Below are positions 17,346-26,303 of a stretch of 64,000 bases of DNA, one piece after another. The translations under genes were made by a program, and so were the position numbers. How positions within the stretch are numbered: position 1 is the stretch's first letter; the number at the start of each line of letters is the position of its first letter. This stretch comes from Candidatus Bariatricus faecipullorum (GTDB lineage Bacteria > Bacillota > Clostridia > Lachnospirales > Lachnospiraceae). The DNA lies in contig DWYV01000023.1 of assembly GCA_019118525.1 (NCBI GenBank), positions 1 to 64,000 of the forward strand. The letters are read 5' to 3'. The notes below the pieces were generated by a model. That model was not told the DNA's origin. It saw nothing but the letters and a program-made list of their open reading frames with translations, and did not search any database.

Positions 17346-18227
17346 ATGATTGCACTGTTTGACATTGGCGGTACCTCGATAAAATACGGCGTTGCCGGGG
17401 AAAGCCGGGAGGGCTTTGCCCTCCTGGAATCCGGAGAGACCGCCAGCAACGCCAGAAAGCTGAAAGGTCCCGGCATAGAAGAAAAAGTAGTCCGGCTTGC
17501 GGAGATACTGGGGAAAAAACATCCCCTTACCGGGATTTCCATCTCCACCGCAGGAATGGTAGATGAGGAGCAGGGACGTATCCTCTATGCCAACGAAAAT
17601 ATCCCGGATTATAGCGGGCTGGAATGGAAGAAACACATGGAGGCCCGTTTCAAAGTGCCCTGCCAGGTGGAAAATGACGTAAACGCCGCGGCGCTGGGCG
17701 AATATGCCTATGGCGCCGGAGCCGGGTGTGAGAGCCTTCTGATGCTGACCGTGGGAACGGGAATCGGAGGCGCCATTATCCAGGACGGCAGGATTCTCCG
17801 GGGCCATTCCCACAGCGCAGGCGAAATCGGGTACATGCGCATGAAGGGGAGCACCTTCCAGGAACTGGCCAGCACCACGGCCCTGGTTCAGCGCGCCGGG
17901 TTCCTGCTGGACGAAAAGGACCTGAACGGAAAAGTGATTTTTGAATGGGCGAAGGAAGGAGAAGCAAACTGTGTGCAGGCCATTCAGGAAATCTGCCAGA
18001 TACTGGCTGAGGGGATTTTCAACTGCGTGTGCCTGCTGAACCCGGAAGTGGTTCTGCTGGGCGGCGGCATTATGGAACAGAAAGAGTACCTGCGCCCGGT
18101 TATGGACAGATGTCTCCGGGAAGTGATGACAAAGGAAGCCTATGAGAATACCCGGCTGGAATTCGCCTCCCTGAAAAACCAGGCGGGCCTGGCGGGCGCG
18201 TACTATCACTTCCTGACAAAACAGTAA
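17346..18227 (+). CDS. ROK-family sugar kinase-like protein
   Basis: The 293-residue protein has the ATP-binding DIGGTSIKYG at the N-terminus, VENDVNAAALGE with the probable catalytic aspartate, and LTVGTGIGGAII. It lacks the CxCGxxGCxE zinc motif of many ROK kinases and instead has HSHSAGEIGYM, like beta-glucoside kinases and other short ROK proteins. It may phosphorylate a sugar released from the imported compound. An alternative is N-acetylmannosamine kinase, given nanE 3 kb downstream. Confidence 0.85.
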   Translation: MIALFDIGGTSIKYGVAGESREGFALLESGETASNARKLKGPGIEEKVVRLAEILGKKHPLTGISISTAGMVDEEQGRILYANENIPDYSGLEWKKHMEARFKVPCQVENDVNAAALGEYAYGAGAGCESLLMLTVGTGIGGAIIQDGRILRGHSHSAGEIGYMRMKGSTFQELASTTALVQRAGFLLDEKDLNGKVIFEWAKEGEANCVQAIQEICQILAEGIFNCVCLLNPEVVLLGGGIMEQKEYLRPVMDRCLREVMTKEAYENTRLEFASLKNQAGLAGAYYHFLTKQ

Positions 18228-18273
18228 CCGATACAGAGAAAACACTTCAGAATAAAGGAGGGTAGAGACCAGA

Positions 18274-20223
18274 ATGGAGAAAGACATACATGGCAATGCC
18301 CGGGAACTGTTTCCCTACGGAAGACTGAAGGAGATACTGTCCTGGTTTCTTTCGCACGAGGGATTCGTGACTTCGGCCGGGCTTGCAAAACGGTTCGGGA
18401 TATCCGAACGTACGCTGCGTACGGATATCCACAATCTGAATGATATTCTGAAGCAGTATGATTCACAGATTGTCCAGAAGCGTGGCCAGGGGTATACCCT
18501 GGAGACCTGCTCCTTCCAGCTCCTGCGCAGGCTTCTCAGCGAAGCCCAGGACACGGCGCTGGATACGGCGGATAAGCGGATTAACCTTCTCATCATGACG
18601 CTTCTGTATGAGAAGGACTATGTCAGCCAGAATCAGCTTGCGGATACCGTCTACGTGAGTATCAACACGATTCTCAATTATTTAAAGGCCATCCGCAGCA
18701 TTCTGGAGGGCTATTCCCTGCGGCTTCTCAACAAAGTAAACCAGGGCTATAAAATAGGAGGGAACGAAACGGACAAGCGAATCTGCATCATGGACCTGCT
18801 GGAAGGCAGTCTTCAGGAAGAAAATTTCCAGTTCATGCGAGAATACCATACCATGTGGGAAGGCATTCCCATGGAGGAGATTCAGAGGATTGTGCTGGAA
18901 TTCAGCCAGGATAACAGCTTTTATTTTTCCGACTACAGTCTCCGCAGCCTGGTGTGGCAGATTGCGCTTTCGGTTTCCCGAATGCGAAGCGGCAACGAAC
19001 TGAAATCCTACCAGGCCCCAGAGGACGCCCGCACGGCCAGACTTCTGACTCCTCTGATGGAGAGACTGGAAAAACTGCTTGGAGTGACGTTCCCCCAGCC
19101 GGAGAAATGCTATCTTTACTCCTGCTACATTCTGAACGCGGCAAACTTTCCAAGCGAGGATATAAACATGGATTACGTCCGGGGGCTGGTGACCCGGATT
19201 CTGCAGAACATCTATGACTGCTACCAGATAGACGTCCGGGACGACGCTATCCTGGTCAAAAATCTGACCCATCACCTGCACTCCATTTTACAGTCCAAAT
19301 ACTATCAGCTGAATAAAAAGAATCCCCTGCTGGAAGTTATCCGGCAGAACTATCTTCTGTTCTACGAGATAACAGAGACGGCGGTATACGAGACCTTTCA
19401 GGATGAGCCGTTTACCATGAAGGCTGACGACATCGGCTATATCTGCCTTCATGTGGGGGCGGCTGTCAAGCGCTACTTTGACGCCAGAGATATCCGGAAA
19501 CGCAGAACCGTGATTGTGACGCCGGGCGGATACTCCGTGGGAAGTTTCCTGGAAACCCAGCTGGACTCCCTGTTCGAAGACCGGCTGGAAATCGTGGGCA
19601 AGACGTCATTCCACGAGCTGGAAAACTATCCCCTGGAAGGGGTGGATTTTATCATTTCCACTGTGCCCCTGAAAGAGGAAAAACTTCCGATGGTGCTGAT
19701 TGAAATCCCGCTGAGCAAGAAAAACATCGAAGAGATTTTCCGGGAAATTGTGGCGGGAAAAGCGGCCAGCTCCGGCTGGATGGACCGGCTGTTCCGAAGC
19801 GACTGCTTCTGGCGGATGAAGAGCAGAAGCCGGGAAGAAGTCATTCACCAGATGTCCGCTCATCTGCTGAAAAAAGGATATGTCAATGAAAACTTTGAAG
19901 AGGAAGTGCTGGAGAGGGAAAAGAGGATACCTACTGTGATGAACGAGGTGATAGCCATTCCCCACCCGCTTCAGATTAGCGCCCGGGAAAACGTGGTGGC
20001 GGTCGGAATCCTGGAAAAACCCGTCTCCTGGGGCGAGGGGCGGCAGGCGCAGATTATTCTCATGCTGGCCTTAAGCGAAAATTATGGAAAAGACGTGGAA
20101 CGTCTCTATGACCTGCTGGTGGACATGATGAATCACGGCGTTCTTCAGGAACGGCTTCTGGAAAGCCGCTCCATGAAGGAATTCCTGGATATTACGGAAG
20201 CGTATCTGGGCCGGAAGGACTAG
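18274..20223 (+). CDS. PRD-containing transcriptional activator (MtlR/LicR type)
   Basis: This 649-residue regulator has an N-terminal HTH (RFGISERTLRTDIHNL) rather than the RNA-binding CAT domain of BglG, so it should bind DNA. Two PRD domains (about 180-400) carry phosphorylatable histidines. The EIIB-like domain near 410-490 begins VIVTPGGYSVGS, with Thr where the family has the phosphorylated Cys. The C-terminal EIIA domain has IAIPHP. It is last in the operon it probably controls; PTS phosphorylation would tie activity to sugar uptake. Its 3' end overlaps the convergent NUDIX gene by 32 nt. Confidence 0.88.
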   Translation: MEKDIHGNARELFPYGRLKEILSWFLSHEGFVTSAGLAKRFGISERTLRTDIHNLNDILKQYDSQIVQKRGQGYTLETCSFQLLRRLLSEAQDTALDTADKRINLLIMTLLYEKDYVSQNQLADTVYVSINTILNYLKAIRSILEGYSLRLLNKVNQGYKIGGNETDKRICIMDLLEGSLQEENFQFMREYHTMWEGIPMEEIQRIVLEFSQDNSFYFSDYSLRSLVWQIALSVSRMRSGNELKSYQAPEDARTARLLTPLMERLEKLLGVTFPQPEKCYLYSCYILNAANFPSEDINMDYVRGLVTRILQNIYDCYQIDVRDDAILVKNLTHHLHSILQSKYYQLNKKNPLLEVIRQNYLLFYEITETAVYETFQDEPFTMKADDIGYICLHVGAAVKRYFDARDIRKRRTVIVTPGGYSVGSFLETQLDSLFEDRLEIVGKTSFHELENYPLEGVDFIISTVPLKEEKLPMVLIEIPLSKKNIEEIFREIVAGKAASSGWMDRLFRSDCFWRMKSRSREEVIHQMSAHLLKKGYVNENFEEEVLEREKRIPTVMNEVIAIPHPLQISARENVVAVGILEKPVSWGEGRQAQIILMLALSENYGKDVERLYDLLVDMMNHGVLQERLLESRSMKEFLDITEAYLGRKD

Positions 20224-21232
20224 CCAGATACTGTTCCAGCAGTTCCAGCTCGTCCAGATAGATACAGTGTTTCAGGACGCCGGACTCTGCTTCCCGGCGG
20301 CACTGGGAAAGGGGCATCCACCGGACCGCTTCCACTTCCGAGGGCTGCAGAGAGAGGTCCTCTTCCCGGACAGGCCTGCTGTATACATAGACGGCGCAGA
20401 GCTCATTGTCCCGGAAGGGCTTTCCGTAGAATTCGGCCTTAAAACCGTGGTGCTGCATGCCGGCATAGTGCAGGTCCTCCGGGGCGGCCTGGATACCCAG
20501 TTCTTCCCGAAGCTCCCGCAGGGCGGCAGGCAGATAGTCGTCCCCGGCAGCCAGATGCCCGGCGGCGGAGATATCGTAACAGCCGGGATTGGAATCCTTG
20601 AAGGCACTGCGCTTCTGGAGCAGAACGTCATATGCTCCGTCCGGATTTTTGCGGACCACCCAGATGTGAGCGGTGCCGTGGAGACTGCCGTCCCGGTGCG
20701 CCACTTCCCGCTCCCGGACAATGCCGGTTTTCGTGCCGTCCTCGTTTAAAATGTCAAAAAGCTCCAGCGGCTTTCCGTTCAGGGCGGCATACTGCAGGGT
20801 ATCGGTCAGGTCGTAGACCAGTTTCAGGGAGAAAAACTCCGTCTCTTCATTTAAAAGGCGGAAGAAAATTTTATCTCCCTCCCAGAGATTGAGGTGCAGA
20901 ACCTCATCTTTGTCCACCCATTCCAGGACGCCCTCGTCGCAGGGGTGTTCCTGGCCGGCAAATCCGTCCGCGGTAAAAAGAGACATATATTCGGTAACGT
21001 CTTCTCCGTAGACGAAGGTCACCAGACCCCGGAAACGGTAGGAGGTAAGGGTGTAGCCGGTCTCTTCCCAGACTTCCCGGAGCAGGCATTCTTCCGGGCT
21101 TTCGTTTTTCTCAAAATGACCGCCTACCCCAATCCACTTGTCTTTGTTGACGTCGTGCTTCTTTACGGTTCTGTGAAGCATGAGATATTGATGATTCTGC
21201 TCGATGTAGCAGAGAGTACTCAGTTTTTCCAT
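20192..21232 (-). CDS. Two-domain NUDIX hydrolase (MutT-like plus Idi/YfcD-like)
   Basis: The 346-residue protein carries two NUDIX domains. The first has a full NUDIX box, starting GGHFEKNES and ending REVWEETGY (about residues 37-60), and resembles MutT/NudA enzymes that clean 8-oxo-dGTP. The second, from about 170, starts LFDILNEDGTKTGIVRERE as in Idi/YfcD proteins, with GHLAAGDDY and RELREELGI as its box; Asp replaces the first Glu. Substrate of the second half is unknown. ATG 21232 is preceded by GAAAGGA, so the longer upstream reading is not used. The end overlaps the PRD gene. Confidence 0.87.
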   Translation of the reverse strand: MEKLSTLCYIEQNHQYLMLHRTVKKHDVNKDKWIGVGGHFEKNESPEECLLREVWEETGYTLTSYRFRGLVTFVYGEDVTEYMSLFTADGFAGQEHPCDEGVLEWVDKDEVLHLNLWEGDKIFFRLLNEETEFFSLKLVYDLTDTLQYAALNGKPLELFDILNEDGTKTGIVREREVAHRDGSLHGTAHIWVVRKNPDGAYDVLLQKRSAFKDSNPGCYDISAAGHLAAGDDYLPAALRELREELGIQAAPEDLHYAGMQHHGFKAEFYGKPFRDNELCAVYVYSRPVREEDLSLQPSEVEAVRWMPLSQCRREAESGVLKHCIYLDELELLEQYLASPSGPDTLP

Positions 21233-21342
21233 AAGAATGCTCCTTTCTTTTGCGCGGGGAATTTCTCCGGTAATCGCATCTACCTGGTATTGTAGCACAA
21301 AAGCAGGAAGGAGCGCAGACATTTTTCAAGGAGGAAAGAGAT

Positions 21343-22017
21343 ATGCTGAAAGAAATCAGACACCGGCTGGTCGTGTCCTGCCAGGCACTGCCGGACGAAC
21401 CCCTGCATTCATCCTTTATCATGAGCCGCATGGCCCTGGCCGCAAAGCAGGGAGGAGCGGCCGGAATCCGCGCCCAGGGAAAAGACGATATCCTGGAAAT
21501 CAAACGGGTTGTGGACCTGCCGGTCATCGGAATCGTAAAACGGAATTATCCGGACAGTGAGATTTACATCACACCGACCAGAAAGGAAATCGAAGAACTG
21601 CTGGAAACCGGATGCAACATGATTGCCCTGGACGCCACCGGACGGAAACGGCCCGGCGACGAGAAGCTGGAAGACCTGGTGGAATTCATCCATGCCCACG
21701 GCCTTCCCGCCATGGCGGACTGCTCCACCTTTGAAGAGTGCATGCACGCGGAAGAAATCGGCTTTGACTGCGTCTCCACCACACTCTGCGGATACACACC
21801 CTACTCGGAGCAGTACGAAGGGCCCAGCTTCGGCCTGATTCGGAGACTGGCCGAATCCTGCCATGTACCGGTGCTGGCAGAAGGAAAAATCAACACGCCG
21901 GAAGACCTGGCCGCTGTGTTCGAGGCGGGCGCCTACAGCGCCGTGGTGGGCGGAGCCATCACCAGGCCGAAACAGATAACAGAACGGTTTGTAAAAGCGA
22001 TAGAGGGACTGGATTAA
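21343..22017 (+). CDS. nanE: N-acetylmannosamine-6-phosphate 2-epimerase NanE
   Basis: NanE converts ManNAc-6-P to GlcNAc-6-P in sialic acid and ManNAc catabolism. The 224-residue TIM-barrel protein has the family's usual length and motifs: VSCQALPDEPLH, GIRAQGKDDI, GIVKRNYPDS (probable catalytic lysine), MADCSTFEE, CVSTTLCGYTPYS and the phosphate-binding VVGGAITRP. A strong AAGGAGG site precedes ATG 21343. No nanA or sialic transporter is in view, so the source of substrate is unclear; the ROK kinase of the nearby PTS operon is a possible partner. Confidence 0.92.
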   Translation: MLKEIRHRLVVSCQALPDEPLHSSFIMSRMALAAKQGGAAGIRAQGKDDILEIKRVVDLPVIGIVKRNYPDSEIYITPTRKEIEELLETGCNMIALDATGRKRPGDEKLEDLVEFIHAHGLPAMADCSTFEECMHAEEIGFDCVSTTLCGYTPYSEQYEGPSFGLIRRLAESCHVPVLAEGKINTPEDLAAVFEAGAYSAVVGGAITRPKQITERFVKAIEGLD

Positions 22018-22035
22018 AAGTCCCTCTCTTTTTTT
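22002..22035 (+). terminator. Intrinsic terminator of nanE
   Basis: A perfect 9-bp stem (AGAGGGACT/AGTCCCTCT) with 8-nt loop is followed by CTTTTTTT. The nanE stop codon lies inside the loop, so the left arm is coding sequence. The T-run ends only about 10 nt before the treP -35. Confidence 0.9.
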
Positions 22036-22044
22036 AAATCCTCC

Positions 22045-22091
22045 TTGACTTGTTTAAACAAGTGTGCTATATTAAACATGTTTAAACAAGT
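22045..22091 (+). promoter_or_regulatory. treP-treC promoter with two TreR operators
   Basis: TTGACT (22045-22050) is 17 nt from TATATT (22068-22073). A perfect 16-bp palindrome ACTTGTTTAAACAAGT (22049-22064) fills the spacer between -35 and -10, and a second copy ACATGTTTAAACAAGT (22076-22091) covers the expected start site; their centres are 27 bp apart. The treR promoter has the same core. Confidence 0.9.
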
Positions 22092-22131
22092 TGTGCGTAA
22101 CAGAGAGAAATAAAAGGAGGAAAAGAGGAAA

Positions 22132-24111
22132 ATGGCGAAATACGAAAATGACGTAAAAGAGCTGTTGAGACTCATCGGAGGCAAGGAGAACATTTCCGCA
22201 GTCTCCCACTGTATGACCCGGATGCGCTTCGTCCTTGTAGATGAGAAGAAATCAGATACGAAGGCGATTGAGAAGCTTCCGTCTGTAAAAGGAACCTTTA
22301 CCCAGGCAGGGCAGTACCAGGTTATCATTGGAAACGACGTATCCACGTTTTACAATGAATTCACTGCCTATGCAGGCATTGAAGGGGTAAGCAAAGACGC
22401 CGCAAAGCAGGCGGCAAAAGGGAACCAGAACCTTATCCAGAGAATCATGAGCAATCTGGGCGAGATTTTCGCCCCCCTGATTCCTGCCCTTATCTGCGGC
22501 GGTCTGATTTTAGGTTTCCGTAATGTAATCGGTGAGATTAACTTTTTCAATAACGGTACCGAGAGCCTGGCGGATATTTCCCAGTTCTGGGCCGGAACCT
22601 ACGACTTCCTGTGGCTGATTGGTGAAGCCGTGTTCCATCTGCTCCCCGTGGGTATCGTATGGTCTATCACAAAGAAAATGGGAACCACCCAGATTCTGGG
22701 TATCGTACTTGGACTGACCCTGGTGTCTTCCCAGCTTCTGAACGGATTCAGCGTAGCCAGCACCCCGGCTTCCGAGATTCCGGCATGGGATTTCGGATTT
22801 GCCAAAGTAGAAATGATTGGTTACCAGGGCCAGGTAATCGCAGCCATGATGGCAGGATTCGTGCTGGTATATCTGGAAAAATTCTTCCGGAAAATCTGTC
22901 CTCAGGTTATCAGTATGATTGTGGTTCCGTTCTGCTCCCTGCTTCCGGCAGTTATCATCGCGCATACGATTGTAGGACCCATCGGCTGGACCCTTGGAAA
23001 TGCCATCGGTGACGCGGTATACGCAGGACTGACCTCAGATTACGGCGTTCTGTTCGCCCTGGTATTCGGCGCCCTTTACGCACCTATCGTTATGACCGGT
23101 CTGCACCATATGACCAACGCCATTGACTCTCAGCTTGTCAGCCTCTACGGCGGCACAAACCTGTGGCCCATGATTGCGCTGAGCAACATTGCCCAGGGCT
23201 CCGCAGTTCTGGCCATGTCCATTCTTCAGAAAAAGAATGAGCGTGCAAAACAGATTAACATCCCGGCCTGCATTTCCTGCTACCTGGGTGTAACCGAGCC
23301 GGCTCTGTTCGGTGTCAACCTGAAATTCGGATTCCCGCTGGTATGCGGTATGATTGGTTCCGCCATTGCCGCCATGGTTTCTGTAGGAACCGGTGTGACG
23401 GCAGTAAGTATCGGCGTCGGCGGACTTCCGGGCATCCTCTCCATCTTCCCGGAATACTGGGGCGTGTTCCTGCTCTGCATGGTTATCGCGCTTGTCGTTC
23501 CCTTCGTACTGACCATGATTGTCGGAAAGAAAAAATTAGCCGCAGTAGAGCTTTACGGAGAAGAGGCAGAAGACGCTGCAGAAGCACCTGCAGTGGAAGA
23601 AAAGACAGAAGCACCGGCAGAAGAACAGTCTGAAGCCCCGGCAAAAGCAGAGACTGACAGAACTCTCCGGGCAGTTCTGGACGGAAAAGTCATTCCCATT
23701 GAAGAAATGCCGGATGATGTATTTTCCCAGAAAATCATGGGAGACGGAATCGGATTTGAACCCACCGGAAACACCGTGTATGCACCGGCAGACGCTACGG
23801 TAGGCGTCGTGATGGCAGACAGTAAACACGCCTGCGGCCTGGTGCTGGACAACGGCCTGGAGCTTCTGATTCATGTCGGCGTGGACACCGTAGATATGAA
23901 GGGAGACGGCTTCGAACTCTATGTAAAACAGGGCGACCGTGTAAAGACAGGAGATAAACTGATTTCCTTTGACCCGGAAAAAATTGCGGCGGCAGGACAT
24001 CCGAAGACCACGGCCTTCATTATCACCGGAGAAGGAGACGCCAAAAATATTCAGTTAAAATCCGGCATGGACGCAAAAGCCGGAGAGACAGTAGTTGCAA
24101 CCTTTGAATAA
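22132..24111 (+). CDS. treP: Trehalose PTS transporter EIIBCA
   Basis: This 659-residue protein imports trehalose as trehalose 6-phosphate. EIIB (about 1-85) has the phosphorylated cysteine in VSHCMTRMRF; the glucose-family EIIC membrane domain spans about 105-465 with MTGLHHMTNAIDSQL; after an acidic Ala/Glu/Pro-rich linker a C-terminal EIIA domain (about 505-659) has the phosphate-accepting histidine in LLIHVGVDTV. Bacillus TreP lacks a fused EIIA, so this is the three-domain version. Specificity comes from treC downstream and TreR sites upstream. An AAAGGAGG ribosome binding site precedes it. Confidence 0.92.
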   Translation: MAKYENDVKELLRLIGGKENISAVSHCMTRMRFVLVDEKKSDTKAIEKLPSVKGTFTQAGQYQVIIGNDVSTFYNEFTAYAGIEGVSKDAAKQAAKGNQNLIQRIMSNLGEIFAPLIPALICGGLILGFRNVIGEINFFNNGTESLADISQFWAGTYDFLWLIGEAVFHLLPVGIVWSITKKMGTTQILGIVLGLTLVSSQLLNGFSVASTPASEIPAWDFGFAKVEMIGYQGQVIAAMMAGFVLVYLEKFFRKICPQVISMIVVPFCSLLPAVIIAHTIVGPIGWTLGNAIGDAVYAGLTSDYGVLFALVFGALYAPIVMTGLHHMTNAIDSQLVSLYGGTNLWPMIALSNIAQGSAVLAMSILQKKNERAKQINIPACISCYLGVTEPALFGVNLKFGFPLVCGMIGSAIAAMVSVGTGVTAVSIGVGGLPGILSIFPEYWGVFLLCMVIALVVPFVLTMIVGKKKLAAVELYGEEAEDAAEAPAVEEKTEAPAEEQSEAPAKAETDRTLRAVLDGKVIPIEEMPDDVFSQKIMGDGIGFEPTGNTVYAPADATVGVVMADSKHACGLVLDNGLELLIHVGVDTVDMKGDGFELYVKQGDRVKTGDKLISFDPEKIAAAGHPKTTAFIITGEGDAKNIQLKSGMDAKAGETVVATFE

Positions 24112-24135
24112 ACACATTCGGAAGGAGAAAGAAAA

Positions 24136-25782
24136 ATGACTGATTTCAGAAAAAGTACCGTATACCAGATTTATCCCAAATCTTTTTACGACACCAATGG
24201 CGACGGCCTGGGGGACCTTCGCGGGATTACCAGAAAACTGGACTACATCAAGGAACTTGGCGCAGACTATATCTGGATGACACCGTTTTTTGTATCTCCC
24301 CAGAATGACAACGGGTATGACGTAGAGGATTACTATAACATAGACCCCCGCTACGGAACCATGGAAGACTTTGAAGAACTGTCACGGGAAGCCGAAAAGA
24401 GGGGCATCCGGCTGATGCTGGATATGGTGTTTAACCACACTTCCAGTCACAGCCAGTGGTTCCAGAAGGCGCTGGCCGGCGATGAAAAATACAAAAACTA
24501 TTACATCTTCAAAAAAGGGAAGGAAAACGGAGAACCGCCCACCAACTGGGAGAGCAAGTTCGGAGGAAGCGCCTGGGAGTACGTACCCCAGTTTGACGAG
24601 TACTATCTGCATCTTTTTGATGTGTCCCAGCCGGACCTGAACTGGGATAATCCCGAGGTGCGTAAAGAAGTGCAGAATGTGGTAAAGTTCTGGATGGGAA
24701 AAGGTGTAAAGGCCTTCCGGTTTGACGTGGTGAACCTGATTAGCAAAGGCGAGTTCCGAGACGATGAGACCGGAGACGGGAGAAAATTCTACACCGACGG
24801 CCCCAATATCCATAAATACCTGCAGGAACTGAATGCCGAAAGCTTCGGTCAGGACGCAGAGATTATCACGGTGGGCGAGATGTCCAGCACCACCATGGAG
24901 AACTGCTTCCAGTATGCTTCCGGAGACGGAAAAGAACTGTCCATGGTGTTCAGTTTCCACCACCTGAAAGTGGACTTTATGGGAAATGAAAAGTGGGTAC
25001 TGGTACCGGCGGACTTCGGAAAGCTGAAACAGATTCTTTTCGACTGGCAGACCGGAATGGCAGAGCATAACGCCTGGAATGCCTTGTTCTGGTGCAACCA
25101 TGACCAGCCCCGTGTGGTGTCCCGGTTCGGAGAGGAAGGAAAGTACTGGAAGGAATCGGCAAAAATGCTGGCAACCGTGATTCACTGCCTGCGGGGAACT
25201 CCTTATGTATACCAGGGAGAAGAACTGGGCATGACCAACGCCGGATTTACCGACATTTCCCAGTATAGGGACGTGGAAAGCATTAACCACTTCCGGATTC
25301 TGCAGGACAAAGGACTGAGCGAATCCGACGCATACCGGATTCTGCAGATTCACTCCCGGGACAACAGCCGGACGCCCATGCAGTGGACGGGAGAGGAAAA
25401 CGGCGGATTCACCACCGGAACCCCCTGGATTTCCGTCAATCCCAATGCGGAAACCATCAATGCAGAAGAAGAGCTGGCCCAGGAGGATTCCATCTTCCAT
25501 CACTACCAGAAACTGATTCAGATGCGGAAGGACTACGATGTGATTGCCTACGGCGACATCACACCCCTGGAGCGGAAACATCCCCAGCTCTTTGCCTATA
25601 AAAGAGAGTACCAGGGCGAGACCCTTCTGGTTATCAATAACTTCTACGGGAGAGAGATGACCTGGGAGTGTACCGAGAACCTGAAAGGATTCACCTGCAT
25701 TCTTTCCAACTACCCGGATTCAAAGGCAGAGCAGACCATGAAGCTGCGGCCCTATGAATCCCTGGTACTGTACCGGAAATAA
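24136..25782 (+). CDS. treC: Trehalose-6-phosphate hydrolase
   Basis: This 548-residue GH13 enzyme splits trehalose 6-phosphate into glucose and glucose 6-phosphate in the cytoplasm. GH13 regions are clear: DMVFNHTS, the nucleophile region AFRFDVVNLISK, the acid/base region VGEMSSTT, and WCNHDQPRVVSRFG. Motifs such as QIYPKSFYDTNGDGLGDLRG and PPTNWESKFGGSAWEY match TreA/TreC rather than oligo-1,6-glucosidase. It follows treP with a 24-nt gap and is terminated by a strong hairpin. Confidence 0.94.
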   Translation: MTDFRKSTVYQIYPKSFYDTNGDGLGDLRGITRKLDYIKELGADYIWMTPFFVSPQNDNGYDVEDYYNIDPRYGTMEDFEELSREAEKRGIRLMLDMVFNHTSSHSQWFQKALAGDEKYKNYYIFKKGKENGEPPTNWESKFGGSAWEYVPQFDEYYLHLFDVSQPDLNWDNPEVRKEVQNVVKFWMGKGVKAFRFDVVNLISKGEFRDDETGDGRKFYTDGPNIHKYLQELNAESFGQDAEIITVGEMSSTTMENCFQYASGDGKELSMVFSFHHLKVDFMGNEKWVLVPADFGKLKQILFDWQTGMAEHNAWNALFWCNHDQPRVVSRFGEEGKYWKESAKMLATVIHCLRGTPYVYQGEELGMTNAGFTDISQYRDVESINHFRILQDKGLSESDAYRILQIHSRDNSRTPMQWTGEENGGFTTGTPWISVNPNAETINAEEELAQEDSIFHHYQKLIQMRKDYDVIAYGDITPLERKHPQLFAYKREYQGETLLVINNFYGREMTWECTENLKGFTCILSNYPDSKAEQTMKLRPYESLVLYRK

Positions 25783-25807
25783 GAAATGGAAAATAAGTTT
25801 TCATGAG

Positions 25808-25848
25808 GACGGCGTCCCGCAGAGGAAAATCTGCGGGGCGCCGTCTTT
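25808..25848 (+). terminator. Terminator of the treP-treC operon
   Basis: A 16-bp GC-rich stem (GACGGCGTCCCGCAGA paired with 25830-25845, one G-T wobble) with loop GGAAAA is followed by a short TTT run. It lies 26 nt after the treC stop. Confidence 0.8.
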
Positions 25849-25934
25849 ACGCAGGCGATATGCATAGTGTATAATTAGAGAAAGTGTCCGGAAGAAGGAA
25901 ATCATGCTGGAAATCTGAGAGAGGAGACGTAGTT

Positions 25935-26294
25935 ATGGGATGTCTGGGAAATATATTATGGATACTGTGCGGCGGGCTTTTAAGCAGTCTGAGCTGGGCC
26001 CTGGCAGGGCTTCTGTGGTGCGTTACCATCGTGGGAATTCCTGTTGGGATGCAGTGCTTTAAGTTTGCCGGTTTATGTCTCTGTCCGTTTGGGCAGGAGA
26101 TTCACTATGGCGGCGGAGCAGGGTCTCTGCTTCTGAATATTCTCTGGCTGATTGTGTCGGGACTGCCGCTGGCCCTGGAGCATGCCGCGATGGGCGGCCT
26201 GCTCTGTATTACGATTATCGGGATTCCTTTCGGACTGCAGCATTTTAAAATCGCCCAGCTTGCGCTGATGCCGTTTGGAGCGGAAGTATATTAG
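25935..26294 (+). CDS. YccF-domain inner membrane protein
   Basis: This 119-residue membrane protein consists of two YccF (DUF307) repeats. Each repeat ends with a similar segment, TIVGIPVGMQCFKFAGLCLCPFG and TIIGIPFGLQHFKIAQLALMPFG in shortened form VGIPVGMQ and IGIPFGLQ. Four hydrophobic helices are expected. The family has no established biochemical function. ATG 25935 follows GAGAGGAGA; the gene sits 9 nt before the CcdA-TlpA gene. Confidence 0.85.
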   Translation: MGCLGNILWILCGGLLSSLSWALAGLLWCVTIVGIPVGMQCFKFAGLCLCPFGQEIHYGGGAGSLLLNILWLIVSGLPLALEHAAMGGLLCITIIGIPFGLQHFKIAQLALMPFGAEVY

Positions 26295-26303
26295 GAGGAC
26301 TTT

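Noticed and set aside
21232-21322. Longer start for the NUDIX protein
   Set aside because: The extra 30 residues show no domain match and ATG 21232 has a GAAAGGA ribosome binding site at proper spacing.
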